DNA of 64,000 nt from the NCBI GenBank assembly GCA_002705055.1, contig PAHY01000003.1, positions 1-64,000 on the forward strand, given 5' to 3'. This DNA is from Planctomycetota bacterium. Its GTDB lineage: Bacteria > Planctomycetota > UBA1135. Shown here piece after piece: positions 41,551-50,378 of the stretch (positions within the stretch are counted from its first letter, which is position 1; every line of letters begins with the position of its first letter). Under the pieces are notes generated by a model that did no database searches, was not told the origin of the DNA, and saw nothing but the letters and a program-made list of their open reading frames with translations. The position numbers were made by a program, and so were the translations under genes.

Positions 41551-43296
41551 ATGCCATTCCTTCCTGCCCTCGTCCTCGCCGCCTTCCAACAACCTGATCC
41601 GGTTGATCAGGCCCGCTGGGACGGAATTCATTACCTGGTTGATCAACAGCACACAGACGGCAGCTGGACTCTCCCCGGCAACGAGAGATTCAGCCACGCG
41701 GGTGCGGCTTACCTCGGGTTTGTCCTGCTGCAGGCCGGCCTTCCGCGCGAGCACGTCGCGATCTGGCGAGTCGACCAGCTCCTGCGAGGACGGGCACCGC
41801 GTTCCACCTACGACGCCGCCGTCCGTGTCCATTTCCTCGATGCCTACCGTCCCACGGACCTAGAGCCCCGGCTCGAGCGCGCAGCCCGTCACCTTCAGCT
41901 CCCGCGCTCGGACTATTTCGGCTATGGCTACGCCAATACCTTGGCGCAGGGCGATCTCTCCAACCATCAGTTCGCGCTTCTTGCTCTCGAACTGCTCGAC
42001 CGGCACGAACTGGGACCGAACCGTCGTCAGTGGCAGCGTCTCGCCGAGTTCCTGCTGCGCCACCAGCACCCAGAAGGTGGTTGGGGCTACTTTCCGCAGC
42101 AATCCTCCTCTCCCACCATGCTCTGGGCGGGCGCAGCCTGCCTCGCCGCTTGCCAACGTGCCCTGGAACGAGCCGGAGAGAGCGGAAAACTCCTCTCCCG
42201 CATCAACGATGCCCTCCAGCATTCCTTTCAAGCCGGAAGCGCAAACTGGTATCTCGACTCCACTCGAGAGAAGGCACCTCTTCATCGCTGGGTCCACTAC
42301 GCCGGAGCGACGCTTGAGCGCGCCGCATCCCTCACTGAGCAGCGCCTTATTGGGAAGAAGGACTGGTACCGGGAGGTCTCGCAGTTTCTGGTCACGAGCC
42401 AGCACGCGCGCGGATCCTGGAGTTCCGGAAAGGGAGAACCTGTCCTAAACACCGGCCTCGCACTGGCAGCGCTTGCGCGGGCGACCGCCTCGACCGGCTC
42501 AGGGCCATCACCTCAACCGACGGCACGGTGGATCTCGGAGGAAGGGCCGATTCGGATCGTCGCGCAGGGGACCCACCCTTGTGTCGCCTTCCTCTCGTCG
42601 GTGGACCCAAACTTTGCGGGTGACGGGTGGGAGATCCAGCAGGCCGACTGGTGGTGGAACCATGCCCCTCTCGGTAGCGGGGAGCCATCACGCGGAGCCA
42701 TACGGTTTGCAATCGAGGCGAATGGAGAACACCTGCTTCGGGCACGCTTTGCCTTGAAGTTTGCCGGCCTCGAAGGGGCTGCATCGGATGTGGAAATCAT
42801 GGAGGTGGAGCTCCCCATCCTGGTCGAAGGCCTCGCCGACGCCGCTGAGAAGAAGGAGCTCAGCTTTGTCAGCAACCAGGTCAACTTCGACGCTCCCGAA
42901 CTGCTGAATTTCGAAGCCAGCTCGATGGTCGGCGGAGAACTCGCTCCCGGCTGGGCGATCGACGGCAGCTATGGCACGAGCTGGCGCTGGAAGCCTGATG
43001 ATGAGGCTCCACGCTGGTCCATCGAACTCCCCGAGGCGGTTCGCTGCACTGCAATCCGAATCGTCCCACACCTGAGGCCGACTCCCGCGAGCGAGCTCGA
43101 CGCAGTCGCGCCAGAACTCCGCCTACGGATTCAGGGGAGGCGCCTGCGACTTCAGGGAGATCAGCCGGATGCGCCGGTTTACTATCTCTTCCCGCGCAAG
43201 TTGCGCGTTCAGCGCCTCGAGCTGGAGGTTCTCCATTCCAAGGAGACTCCCTGCCCCTGGCTCGGCATTCGCGAGATTCAACTCCTGACACCTTGA
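41551..43296 (+). CDS. Secreted squalene-cyclase/prenyltransferase-like toroid protein with F5/8-type C-terminal domain
   Basis: 581 residues with a short signal (FLPALVLAAFQQ). The first about 310 residues form alpha-alpha toroid repeats of the terpene-cyclase/prenyltransferase kind (GIHYLVDQQHTDGSWTLPG, FLLRHQHPEGGWGYFPQ, FLVTSQHARGSWSSG), with QxxDGSW-like QW motifs. I do not see the DxDD acid motif of a working cyclase. Residues 330-430 are a beta segment. The C-terminal domain (MVGGELAPGWAIDGSYGTSWRWKPDDEAP) resembles a discoidin/F5-F8C glycan-binding domain. It is coupled to the patatin gene by a TTGA overlap. Confidence 0.7.
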   Translation: MPFLPALVLAAFQQPDPVDQARWDGIHYLVDQQHTDGSWTLPGNERFSHAGAAYLGFVLLQAGLPREHVAIWRVDQLLRGRAPRSTYDAAVRVHFLDAYRPTDLEPRLERAARHLQLPRSDYFGYGYANTLAQGDLSNHQFALLALELLDRHELGPNRRQWQRLAEFLLRHQHPEGGWGYFPQQSSSPTMLWAGAACLAACQRALERAGESGKLLSRINDALQHSFQAGSANWYLDSTREKAPLHRWVHYAGATLERAASLTEQRLIGKKDWYREVSQFLVTSQHARGSWSSGKGEPVLNTGLALAALARATASTGSGPSPQPTARWISEEGPIRIVAQGTHPCVAFLSSVDPNFAGDGWEIQQADWWWNHAPLGSGEPSRGAIRFAIEANGEHLLRARFALKFAGLEGAASDVEIMEVELPILVEGLADAAEKKELSFVSNQVNFDAPELLNFEASSMVGGELAPGWAIDGSYGTSWRWKPDDEAPRWSIELPEAVRCTAIRIVPHLRPTPASELDAVAPELRLRIQGRRLRLQGDQPDAPVYYLFPRKLRVQRLELEVLHSKETPCPWLGIREIQLLTP

Positions 43297-44162
43297 GACA
43301 CCGTGACATTCTGCTCGCCCTCGGAGGAGGAGGCGCCCGGGGAATCGCTCATGTTGGAGTGATCCGCTCCCTCGAGGAGGCCGGCTATCGTGTGCGCGGG
43401 GTCGCCGGGACGAGCATCGGCTCTGTCATCGGTGGCCTGTACTGCGCCGGGCGTCTTGAGCAGTACGAGCAGTTTCTCGACAGCTTGGACGTCGGGGGGA
43501 TTATTCGACTTCTCGATCTGCGACTCCCGATCCGAGGATTCCTGGGAGGGCGCAGGATCGAATCCCTCCTCCGCCGGCTCGCCGACGCGCGAATGATCGA
43601 CGAGCTGCCGATTCCGTTCATTTCAGTAGCGACCGAGCTCTCCGAGGGGGTGGAGGTTCGACTGTCCCACGGAGACTTGGCGCAAGCGATGCGCGCGAGC
43701 TACGCCATCCCGGGCTTCTTCACTCCCATCCTCGTTCACGGCAAGTGGCTCGTGGACGGGGGCGTTTCCACTCCGGTTCCCGTCCTCGCGGCGCAGTCCA
43801 TCGCCAAGCTCCCGGTCATTGCGGTGAACGTAAATAGCAGCGGTCAGCCGCAGGTCGCGCAGGCGTTTGAGGCGCTCGCGCCCACGAACGGAGAAGAGGA
43901 AGCGCCGGCGAATGAGCCCAAGCTCTTCTCCACCCTGTCAGACAGCATTGCGCACCTCCAGTACCACCTCGCGAGCTATCAGCTGAAGATCCATGCGCCG
44001 GCCTTTGTGCTCGAGCCTGGCCTGCGTGGAGTCGGGCTTTTTGACTTCCACCGGGCAGACGAGTTGATCGAAGCAGGTCGCCTCGTCGCCGAGACAGCGT
44101 TGCACAGCGGTGAACTACAGCTTGCCATCGACGAGGCTGCGCTGCTCCTGGAATCGAGTTAG
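43293..44162 (+). CDS. Patatin-like phospholipase
   Basis: 289 residues, TTG start at 43293 overlapping the previous stop. The oxyanion hole GGGGARG is at residues 11-17, the nucleophile S41 is in GTSIG, and the catalytic Asp D155 is in the DGG motif. These form the Ser-Asp dyad of patatins (RssA/YchK-type bacterial members). The protein would release fatty acids from membrane lipids or act on lysophospholipids. No signal peptide. Translational coupling to the toroid protein is unusual because that protein is exported and this one is not. Confidence 0.9.
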   Translation: MRHRDILLALGGGGARGIAHVGVIRSLEEAGYRVRGVAGTSIGSVIGGLYCAGRLEQYEQFLDSLDVGGIIRLLDLRLPIRGFLGGRRIESLLRRLADARMIDELPIPFISVATELSEGVEVRLSHGDLAQAMRASYAIPGFFTPILVHGKWLVDGGVSTPVPVLAAQSIAKLPVIAVNVNSSGQPQVAQAFEALAPTNGEEEAPANEPKLFSTLSDSIAHLQYHLASYQLKIHAPAFVLEPGLRGVGLFDFHRADELIEAGRLVAETALHSGELQLAIDEAALLLESS

Positions 44163-44728
44163 GCGTCCGACTGGGGAAGCCAGGGATCCTCGGCGATTCC
44201 CGCCTGCTGATTGGCGATGCGTGCCGCGGTAAATAGCCAGTCGGACAGGCGATTCAGATAGCTCAGCAGTTCGGCGGCGACCGCGTCCGCACCTTCGGCG
44301 TCGCGCAGAGCCACCAGCCATCTCTCGGCACGGCGGCAGACGGCGCGCGCCAGATGCAAGCGGGCGGCCAGCTCGCTACCGCCGGGGAGAACGAAGTTCT
44401 TCAACGGCTCCAACGACTGATCCCAGGAGTCGATCTCCTGCTCGAGCTGCTTGTCGGCATCGGCCGGCCACACGGGAAGGTGCTTGCGCGCTTCCCCGGC
44501 GTCGGGAGGTGTGGCGAGATGGGCCCCGAGAGTGAAGAGTCGGCTCGACTCCCGGCGCAGGGCCTGCTTCAGGGATTCCTCTGCGCAGGCCACGACACAG
44601 CCGCCCAAGATGCAGTTGAGTTCGTCGATCTCTCCGTAGGCGTGGATGCGCGCGTGATCTTTGAGAACACGCTTTCCGCCGAAGAGCGAGGTTTCGCCCT
44701 GGTCGCCGCCGCGGGTGTAGATCTTCAT
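44159..44728 (-). CDS. Cob(I)alamin adenosyltransferase, PduO type
   Basis: 189 residues. It opens with KIYTRGGDQGETSLFGGKRVLKDHARI then AYGEIDELNCILG, the ATP-binding signature of the PduO family. A C-terminal helix pair (ARAVCRRAERWLVALRD, LLSYLNRLSDWLFTAARIANQ) completes the active site. The enzyme adenosylates reduced cobalamin to coenzyme B12. It converges with the patatin gene, overlapping by 4 nt. No cobalamin riboswitch was recognised upstream. Confidence 0.92.
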   Translation of the reverse strand: MKIYTRGGDQGETSLFGGKRVLKDHARIHAYGEIDELNCILGGCVVACAEESLKQALRRESSRLFTLGAHLATPPDAGEARKHLPVWPADADKQLEQEIDSWDQSLEPLKNFVLPGGSELAARLHLARAVCRRAERWLVALRDAEGADAVAAELLSYLNRLSDWLFTAARIANQQAGIAEDPWLPQSDA

Positions 44729-44776
44729 GGTGTCACTCTAGTCCTTACGGTGGATGCGGCCCAATGGCGGGCCCCG

Positions 44777-44814
44777 AAAAAAAGAGCAGCTCCGCCGCGA
44801 GGGGCGGAGCTGCT
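44777..44814 (-). terminator. Rho-independent terminator after the 2-Cys peroxiredoxin
   Basis: AGCAGCTCCGCC / GGCGGAGCTGCT form a perfect 12-bp stem with a 6-nt loop. On the minus strand it is followed by CTTTTTTTC. It lies 18 nt after the peroxiredoxin stop codon. Confidence 0.93.
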
Positions 44815-44832
44815 GATCGGAACTCTCGTGGC

Positions 44833-45429
44833 TTAGAGGCCCGAGGCGTTCTCGGAGAGGTACGACGCGACGCCGTCGGCGGACGCGGTCATGCCCGGCT
44901 TGCCTTCCTGCCAGCCGGCGGGGCAGACTTCGCCGTGCTTCTCGTGGAAGGCGAGGGCGTCGACCATGCGGAGCATTTCGTCGACGTTGCGGCCCAGCGG
45001 CAGGTCGTTGATGACCTGGTGGCGGACCACGCCGTTCTCGTCAATCAGGAAGGAGCCACGCAGAGCGACGGACTCGTTGAAGAGCACGTCGTAGTCGCGG
45101 GCGATGTTCTTGTCGATGTCAGCGACCAGCGGGAAGGTGACCTGGCCAATGCCGCCGTTCTCGACCGCGGTGTTGCGCCACGCGTGGTGCGAGAAATGGC
45201 TGTCGACCGAGCAACCCAGGACGACCACGCCGCGCTTTTCGAACTCGGCGACGCGATGGTCAAAGGCGATGATCTCCGACGGGCAGACGAAGGTGAAGTC
45301 GAGCGGGTAGAAGAACAGGACGACCTTCTTGCCGCGATAATCCGACAGGCTGATCTCCTGGAACGAACCGTCAGGCATGACGGCTTGGGCTTTGAAGTCG
45401 GGAGCTTCCTTGGTGACGAGGACGGCCAT
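44833..45429 (-). CDS. Typical 2-Cys peroxiredoxin (Prx1/AhpC-Tsa)
   Basis: 198 residues. The peroxidatic C49 is in DFTFVCPSE, and the resolving C169 in GEVCPAGW. The GG(I)G and a YL-like tail (VASYLSEN) of the sensitive type are partly present. It reduces H2O2 and organic peroxides with electrons from thioredoxin. It differs from the AhpD-dependent AhpC at 19828 in having a single resolving cysteine, so the cell has at least two separate peroxiredoxin systems. Confidence 0.93.
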   Translation of the reverse strand: MAVLVTKEAPDFKAQAVMPDGSFQEISLSDYRGKKVVLFFYPLDFTFVCPSEIIAFDHRVAEFEKRGVVVLGCSVDSHFSHHAWRNTAVENGGIGQVTFPLVADIDKNIARDYDVLFNESVALRGSFLIDENGVVRHQVINDLPLGRNVDEMLRMVDALAFHEKHGEVCPAGWQEGKPGMTASADGVASYLSENASGL

Positions 45430-45538
45430 GATTCTCTTCTCTTTTTCTGGGAAGGAGGGACGAGCCAGTTCTTAGGCTGCCGCGCTGGAGGTTCCAGCAC
45501 CGATTTTCAGCCCGGGGAACCCGTCCGAGCCGCATATT

Positions 45539-46360
45539 CTAGCGGCGCGGCGCCGCGCTTACTGCGGCAGAGAGGACTTCTGCGGCACGGCCGCCATGCG
45601 CGGCGGCAGTATCCAAGACCTCGCCGTGACTCGGGCGGCTGCCCGATAGTCCGGCCCCAAGGTTGGTGACCATCGAGAGGGCCAGGACCGGCACCCCCAC
45701 CGCGCGCGCGGCGATCGCCTCGGGAATCGTGCTCATGCCCACGAGGTCGGCTCCAAGTCGCGCCAGCATCGTGATTTCCGCAGGGGTCTCGTAGTTCGGG
45801 CCCGGCAAGCCGGCGTAGACCCCCGCCTCCACGTCCGGGCATTGCTGGCGCAGCGCCTCCCGCCAGGTGGGCTCGTAGAGATCCACGAGATCGACGAACT
45901 CCACCTTCCCTTCCGGGGTCTGATCGCCGCGCAGCGGGCTGGGGATGCCGAAGTTGATGTGGTCGCGCAGCGCGACCAGAGAGCCGGGCGGAAGGTCTTC
46001 GCGCAGGCTTCCGGCCGCGTTGAGCAGCAGCAGCGATCCCGTCCCCCACTGCGCCAGCGCGCGGACACCCCGTACCAGGTCGGCTGCGGGATATCCCTCG
46101 TAGCTGTGAATCCGGCCCCCGCATAGCAGGGTCCGCCGGCCGGCCAGCTGGCCGAGCGTCAGCTCCGCCCCGTGGCCGGCGACTCGCGGGCTGGGCCAGC
46201 CGGGCAGATCGGCGCAGTCCACCCGCTGGGCCTCATCCAGCAGCCCAGCCGCCCGCTCTTTCCAGCCCGAGCCCAAAACCACTGCAACCTCCGGCGCCTC
46301 TCCGAAGGTCTCATGAAGAGCCGCCGCCAAGGCATCGATTTTTGTCTGCTCGGTGCTCAC
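45539..46360 (-). CDS. Purine nucleoside phosphorylase
   Basis: 273 residues from the GTG at 46360; an upstream extension is Arg-rich and unlikely. Motifs of the trimeric PNP/MTAP family: VAVVLGSGWKE for phosphate binding, LLCGGRIHSYEGYPAADLVR, LLLNAAGSLREDLPPGSLV, and YAGLPGPNYETPAEI followed by VGMSTIPEAIAAR and ALSMVTNLGAGLSG. It splits purine nucleosides to base and ribose-1-phosphate in salvage. A nucleoside transporter gene lies 0.9 kb away, which may serve the same pathway. Confidence 0.9.
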   Translation of the reverse strand: MSTEQTKIDALAAALHETFGEAPEVAVVLGSGWKERAAGLLDEAQRVDCADLPGWPSPRVAGHGAELTLGQLAGRRTLLCGGRIHSYEGYPAADLVRGVRALAQWGTGSLLLLNAAGSLREDLPPGSLVALRDHINFGIPSPLRGDQTPEGKVEFVDLVDLYEPTWREALRQQCPDVEAGVYAGLPGPNYETPAEITMLARLGADLVGMSTIPEAIAARAVGVPVLALSMVTNLGAGLSGSRPSHGEVLDTAAAHGGRAAEVLSAAVSAAPRR

Positions 46361-46411
46361 TGCACCAGGATACGCCCGCCGGCGCCGCGCCCACGACCCA
46401 AGCAAGCCCTG

Positions 46412-47254
46412 ATGTCACGCATCCTCCTCTTCCTGGCCACCCTGTGCCTCCTCCCCTCCTGCGTCTTTGTCCTCAACGACATGGAGCGCGCCTACGAGAC
46501 CCGGGATTTCCAGTTCGATGGCGCCGGCATCCGCCTGGTCGAGATCGACAGCTACAACGGGCGCGTCACCCTCGATCACAACAGCACCGGCGACGGCTCG
46601 GTCACCTGCACGGCGCGCTTCTACGCCAGCGGCAAATCCGAGACGATCGCCCAGGATCGTCTCGCCGAAATGACCGTCGAGGCTGAGCGCGACGGGGATG
46701 TGCTGCGCATCAAGGTCCCGCCTCACTCAGAGCTCGGCACCAACAACGCCGGCGCGCGCCTCGACCTGGAGCTTCCTGAAGGAGTCCTGATCGACCTCCG
46801 CACCTCGAACGGCTCGGTCGAAATGGATGCCGCGTTCCATCAGCCGGTGATCCGCAGTTCGAATGGCAGCATCCTGGTGCGCGCACTCTCTGGCCCGATC
46901 AAGGTCCGCACCTCGAACGGGCGCATCGACATTCACGACTGGGCCGCCCCGGGCAAGGTCGAGGCGAAGACCTCGAACGGCGGAATCGACTACCTCGGCG
47001 CGTCGATGGACTTCGAGCTGGTGACTTCAAACGGCCCGGTCCACGTCGAACTCCCGGCCGACTGGAACGGCAAGGGCTATGTCCACTCTTCCAACGGCTC
47101 GGTGCACATCAAGAGTGACGGCCGCTTGCAGGCCGACTTGCGCGCCAGCACCTTCAACGGCAAGGTGACCATCGACGGGCCGTCGATGGAAGGCGAAGGT
47201 GTCCTGACGGTCGAGACCTCGAACGGTCCCGTGCGCGTCAGCCACGGCGGCTAG
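46412..47254 (+). CDS. DUF4097-like repeat lipoprotein
   Basis: 280 residues from the ATG at 46412. The lipobox is LATLCLLPSC (C17). The rest is a repeating beta pattern with eight SNG-type turns (RTSNGSVEM, RSSNGSILV, RTSNGRIDI, KTSNGGIDY, VTSNGPVHV, HSSNGSVHI, STFNGKVTI, ETSNGPVRV), a putative beta-solenoid of the DUF4097 class. It is anchored at the outer face and probably structural. Converges with the transporter gene with a 4-nt overlap. Confidence 0.8.
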   Translation: MSRILLFLATLCLLPSCVFVLNDMERAYETRDFQFDGAGIRLVEIDSYNGRVTLDHNSTGDGSVTCTARFYASGKSETIAQDRLAEMTVEAERDGDVLRIKVPPHSELGTNNAGARLDLELPEGVLIDLRTSNGSVEMDAAFHQPVIRSSNGSILVRALSGPIKVRTSNGRIDIHDWAAPGKVEAKTSNGGIDYLGASMDFELVTSNGPVHVELPADWNGKGYVHSSNGSVHIKSDGRLQADLRASTFNGKVTIDGPSMEGEGVLTVETSNGPVRVSHGG

Positions 47255-48474
47255 CCCAGGAACATGGCCGCCGTCGCCGCGGTGAGGAAACTCGCGCAGG
47301 CGCCGGCGGCCATCGCGCGCAGACCCAGCCGGGTAATCTCCGGGCGCCGCTCCGGGGCCATCCCGCCCAGCCCGCCAATCTGGATGGCGATCGAGCTGAA
47401 GTTGGCGAAGCCGCACAGGGCATAAGCGGCGATCCGTCGGGACCGCTCGCTGAGCGCATCGAGCTCGTCACCCATGAGCTGCCCGTAGGCGATGTACTCG
47501 TTCACCGCCACCTTGACGCCAAGCAGCGTGCCGACCTGCTTCGCTTCCCCGGCCGGCACGCCCAGCAGCCAGGCCAGCGGAGCGAACAGCACGCCGAAGA
47601 TGCTCTCCAGGCTGGTGCCTGGCGCGATCCAACCCAAGAGCGCATTGATGACGGCCAGCAGCGCAAGGAAGGCCACCAGCATCGCGACGATATTGAGCGC
47701 CAGTCGCATGCCATCGCTGGCGCCGGTCGCTGCCGCGTCGACTAGGTTGGCGTACTCGGACTTGGGCTGAGAAACATCGCGACCCAGGGTCTGCGGCTGT
47801 TCGGTCTCGGGGAAGACCAGCTTCGCAAAACCAAGTCCGACCGGAGCGGACATCACCGTCGCAGCCAGCAGGTGTCCGGCGATCTCCGGATCTTTGTCCT
47901 GCAGCATGCCGACGTAGAGGGCGAAGACCCCGCCCGCCACGGTCGCGAAACCCACCGTCATGACCGCGCCGATCTCACTGCGGGTCATCGTGGGCAGGTA
48001 GGGCTTCACCAGCAGCGGCGCTTCGGTTTGGCCGACGAAGATGTTCGCGGCGGCGCTGGTGGACTCAGCTCCGCTGGTGCGCATGAGCTTGGCCATGGCC
48101 CGCGCCATGCCACCCACCACCAGCCGCACCACCCCAAGGTGATGCAGGATCGCAAACAGCGAGGAAAAGAAGACGACGGTGACGAGGATCAGCAAGCCCA
48201 GCAGCGGCGCGCCGCCGTCCAGGCCCAGGCCATGCGGACCGACCACATCCTTCGCACCCTGTTTCGCCAGATCGATCAGATTGCGGAATAGCGTCTGGGC
48301 TGCGTCGAAGAACCGCGGCCCGACCGGCGTGCGCAGAATCACCAGCGCCAGGGCCCACTGCAAGGCCAGGCCGACGAGCACCGGACGCCAACGGACGGCG
48401 CGGCGATCCACGGACATCAGCCAGCCGAGGCCCAGCAGAGCCACGATGCCGAGGACGGGTTGCAGCGCCGCCAT
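47251..48474 (-). CDS. Concentrative nucleoside transporter (NupC/CNT family)
   Basis: 407 residues with about ten membrane segments. It has the CNT core GQTEAPLLVKPYLPTMTRSE, VMTVGFATVAGGVFALYVGM, then GVKVAVNEYIAYGQL and CGFANFSSIAIQIGGLGG, the conserved helix-hairpin motifs that bind nucleoside and Na+ or H+. Imports nucleosides against the gradient. It begins 4 nt after the DNA glycosylase stop, so it is probably transcribed with it. Confidence 0.9.
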   Translation of the reverse strand: MAALQPVLGIVALLGLGWLMSVDRRAVRWRPVLVGLALQWALALVILRTPVGPRFFDAAQTLFRNLIDLAKQGAKDVVGPHGLGLDGGAPLLGLLILVTVVFFSSLFAILHHLGVVRLVVGGMARAMAKLMRTSGAESTSAAANIFVGQTEAPLLVKPYLPTMTRSEIGAVMTVGFATVAGGVFALYVGMLQDKDPEIAGHLLAATVMSAPVGLGFAKLVFPETEQPQTLGRDVSQPKSEYANLVDAAATGASDGMRLALNIVAMLVAFLALLAVINALLGWIAPGTSLESIFGVLFAPLAWLLGVPAGEAKQVGTLLGVKVAVNEYIAYGQLMGDELDALSERSRRIAAYALCGFANFSSIAIQIGGLGGMAPERRPEITRLGLRAMAAGACASFLTAATAAMFLG

Positions 48475-48478
48475 GAGC

Positions 48479-49042
48479 TCAGCCTAGCGGCCCGCTGCGC
48501 CGGGCGGCGACCTGCCGCCACTGCGCCAGCTTGCCGGCAAAATCGAGGCTGGCCATCGCCGGGCTGGTCGACGGCAAGGTGGTCGTCGGTAGGTCGATCC
48601 TGGCCGCGAAGTAGCGGCGCCAGCTCTGCTCCGCCTTGCGGCCGTTCAGAAAGACATGGCGAACGCCGCTCGCTTCCTGGAGCAGCTCATCGATCCGATT
48701 CGGCACCTCGCTGGCCCGTTCGATCGAGCTGTCGAGCGAACCCGGACGAACGCAGGATTGCAGCACATCCCAGACCGCGACCCGCGCCTCCTGCAGCGCC
48801 TGCACACGCTTGCTGTAGGGCGCCTGGGCATCCAGGCCAAACAGCTCGGCCATCAGGGGCCAGAAGGCGTTGCGCGGATGTCCGTAGTACTGCCCCTGCT
48901 CCAGCGAAGCGACGCTCGGCATCGAGCCCAGGATCAGCACCTGGGCATCGGCTCGGTAGATCGGCGGGAAGCTCTCGACGCGCAAGGCGCTGGATCTACT
49001 CTTCTTGGGGCGAATCGCCGCCGGCTGCTTCGCCTTCGCCAA
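48479..49042 (-). CDS. Uracil-DNA-glycosylase superfamily protein, DNA-deoxyinosine (family 6-like) glycosylase
   Basis: 187 residues. The N-terminus is basic. The catalytic domain starts with DAQVLILGSMPSVASLEQGQYYGHPRNAFWPLMAELF, the GSMPS/NxFW pattern of the hypoxanthine-DNA glycosylase family, and ends with PSTSPAMASLDFAGKLAQW, where the second UDG motif lies. It removes deaminated bases, chiefly hypoxanthine, from DNA. The 3' end of the VOC gene overlaps its start by 47 nt. Confidence 0.82.
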   Translation of the reverse strand: MAKAKQPAAIRPKKSRSSALRVESFPPIYRADAQVLILGSMPSVASLEQGQYYGHPRNAFWPLMAELFGLDAQAPYSKRVQALQEARVAVWDVLQSCVRPGSLDSSIERASEVPNRIDELLQEASGVRHVFLNGRKAEQSWRRYFAARIDLPTTTLPSTSPAMASLDFAGKLAQWRQVAARRSGPLG

Positions 49043-49439
49043 ACGAGGCGAGCATCAACGTGGCTCCATCCGGCGTACGCACGCCGATCTCGTCGGCCCC
49101 GTAGAAGGTCTGACGGCGCGGGACCAGAACCTCGCAGCCTTCAATCTTGCTGAGCCAGGGATCGAGCGGCCCATCCACTTCGACGAACAAGCCGATGCCG
49201 TCCATCGCCGGCACGTCGTCGCCGATCAGATCCGGCACATCGAGCCGCACCGAGTCGAGGCTCTGCAGCATCATCTCGACGGCCCCGTATTGGAGCATGG
49301 CAAAACCCAAGGGGCCGTCGGGCGGGCCTTGCGGGTCGACCGGCACCGTGCCCTTGAGCTCGAAGCCCAGTTGCTCGTGCCAGAACGCAAGAGAGGCCGG
49401 GAGATCCGACACCATCAGGACGGGCGTGAGTCGCTTCAT
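48996..49439 (-). CDS. VOC (glyoxalase/bleomycin resistance) superfamily protein
   Basis: 147 residues. It has the VOC pattern: RLTPVLMVSDLPASLAFWHEQLGFEL then LGFAMLQYGAVEMMLQS and DGIGLFVEVDGPLDPWL..., ending with GADEIGVRTPDGATLMLASF. Two betaalphabetabetabeta modules are visible. Metal ligands and substrate cannot be deduced. It follows the second permease gene by 12 nt. Confidence 0.8.
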   Translation of the reverse strand: MKRLTPVLMVSDLPASLAFWHEQLGFELKGTVPVDPQGPPDGPLGFAMLQYGAVEMMLQSLDSVRLDVPDLIGDDVPAMDGIGLFVEVDGPLDPWLSKIEGCEVLVPRRQTFYGADEIGVRTPDGATLMLASFGEGEAAGGDSPQEE

Positions 49440-49451
49440 GGACTCTCGAGT

Positions 49452-50378
49452 CTAGCTCGATCGCGAGCCCCGAGAACGCGGGCCTTCGATCCCGGCCCGG
49501 CGCACCCAACCGCGGACGAGCCAGGACAGGAAATCGACTCCGAGGACCAGGAGCGCGCCCAAGGCGATCAGCACCAGCATCTCGTCGTAACGGTCGCGCG
49601 CGTTGGCATCGCGGATCCAGTAGCCCAGCGATACCACGCCCAGCATGCCGAGCACCGTCGCTTCGCGGACGCAGGTCTCGTAGCGATAGAACCAGAACAG
49701 CAGGAAGCGGCCGAAGGCCTGCGGGAACAGGAAACTGAGCGCGGTCTGGGCCCGCGTCGCCCCGAGCTGCCGCAGCGCCTGCCCCGGGCGCGGCGGCAGA
49801 TTTTCCGCGACGTCGGAGCCGAGGCGCGCCACGATCCCGGCGTTGTGAATGGCAAGCGCCAGCACTGCCGGCCAGGCCGAGGGCCCCAGCACCGCCAGCA
49901 GCAGAAAGGCCCAGATGTACTCCGGGACCGCGCGCAGCAGCACGTTGAAGCTGCGCACCGCGGTCGTGAGCGCGCGCCATCCGCGGCCGCGTTCGGGCCG
50001 CAGATAGGGATCCTGTGCCATCAGGGTGCGGCTGCCAAGCGGCGTCGCCAGCAGCGCATACAGACCGGCCAGGGTCATGGCCAGCCAGGAGATCCAGAAG
50101 GTCGCGAGTAGACCTTCCCGTCCCCGCGATTCCCAGATCTCGCCGAACCACGCGGCGACGCTCTGCGTCGGATTCTCCTGACGCATCGGAGCCGGCAGAG
50201 CTTCCTCGGTGAGGAAGCGCTCGAGGTTATCGGCGCGACGCGCGGTGAACAGCTCGCCGATGGCGATCTCGCCGGTGAACCAGACCCCCACCGCCAGCAA
50301 GGCCAGCGCGGCGACGCTCCAGCGCAGGAAGCGGCTGCGCGGACGGTCGCGGTAGAGCTGGGCAAGGCGCTCGTTCAT
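49452..50378 (-). CDS. ABC transporter permease, PhnE family (second permease)
   Basis: 308 residues from the ATG at 50378, in an ATGA overlap with the first permease. Membrane segments include [64 protein letters not shown] and MLVLIALGALLVLGVDFLS. The EAA-like loop (RQLGATRAQTALSFLFPQ) is the contact with the ATPase. Together with the first permease it forms a heterodimeric channel. Substrate is discussed under the binding protein. Confidence 0.88.
   Translation of the reverse strand: MNERLAQLYRDRPRSRFLRWSVAALALLAVGVWFTGEIAIGELFTARRADNLERFLTEEALPAPMRQENPTQSVAAWFGEIWESRGREGLLATFWISWLAMTLAGLYALLATPLGSRTLMAQDPYLRPERGRGWRALTTAVRSFNVLLRAVPEYIWAFLLLAVLGPSAWPAVLALAIHNAGIVARLGSDVAENLPPRPGQALRQLGATRAQTALSFLFPQAFGRFLLFWFYRYETCVREATVLGMLGVVSLGYWIRDANARDRYDEMLVLIALGALLVLGVDFLSWLVRGWVRRAGIEGPRSRGSRSS

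Noticed and set aside
44729-44832. Cobalamin riboswitch upstream of the adenosyltransferase
   Set aside because: The gap is short and filled by the peroxiredoxin terminator; no B12-box-like sequence is seen.
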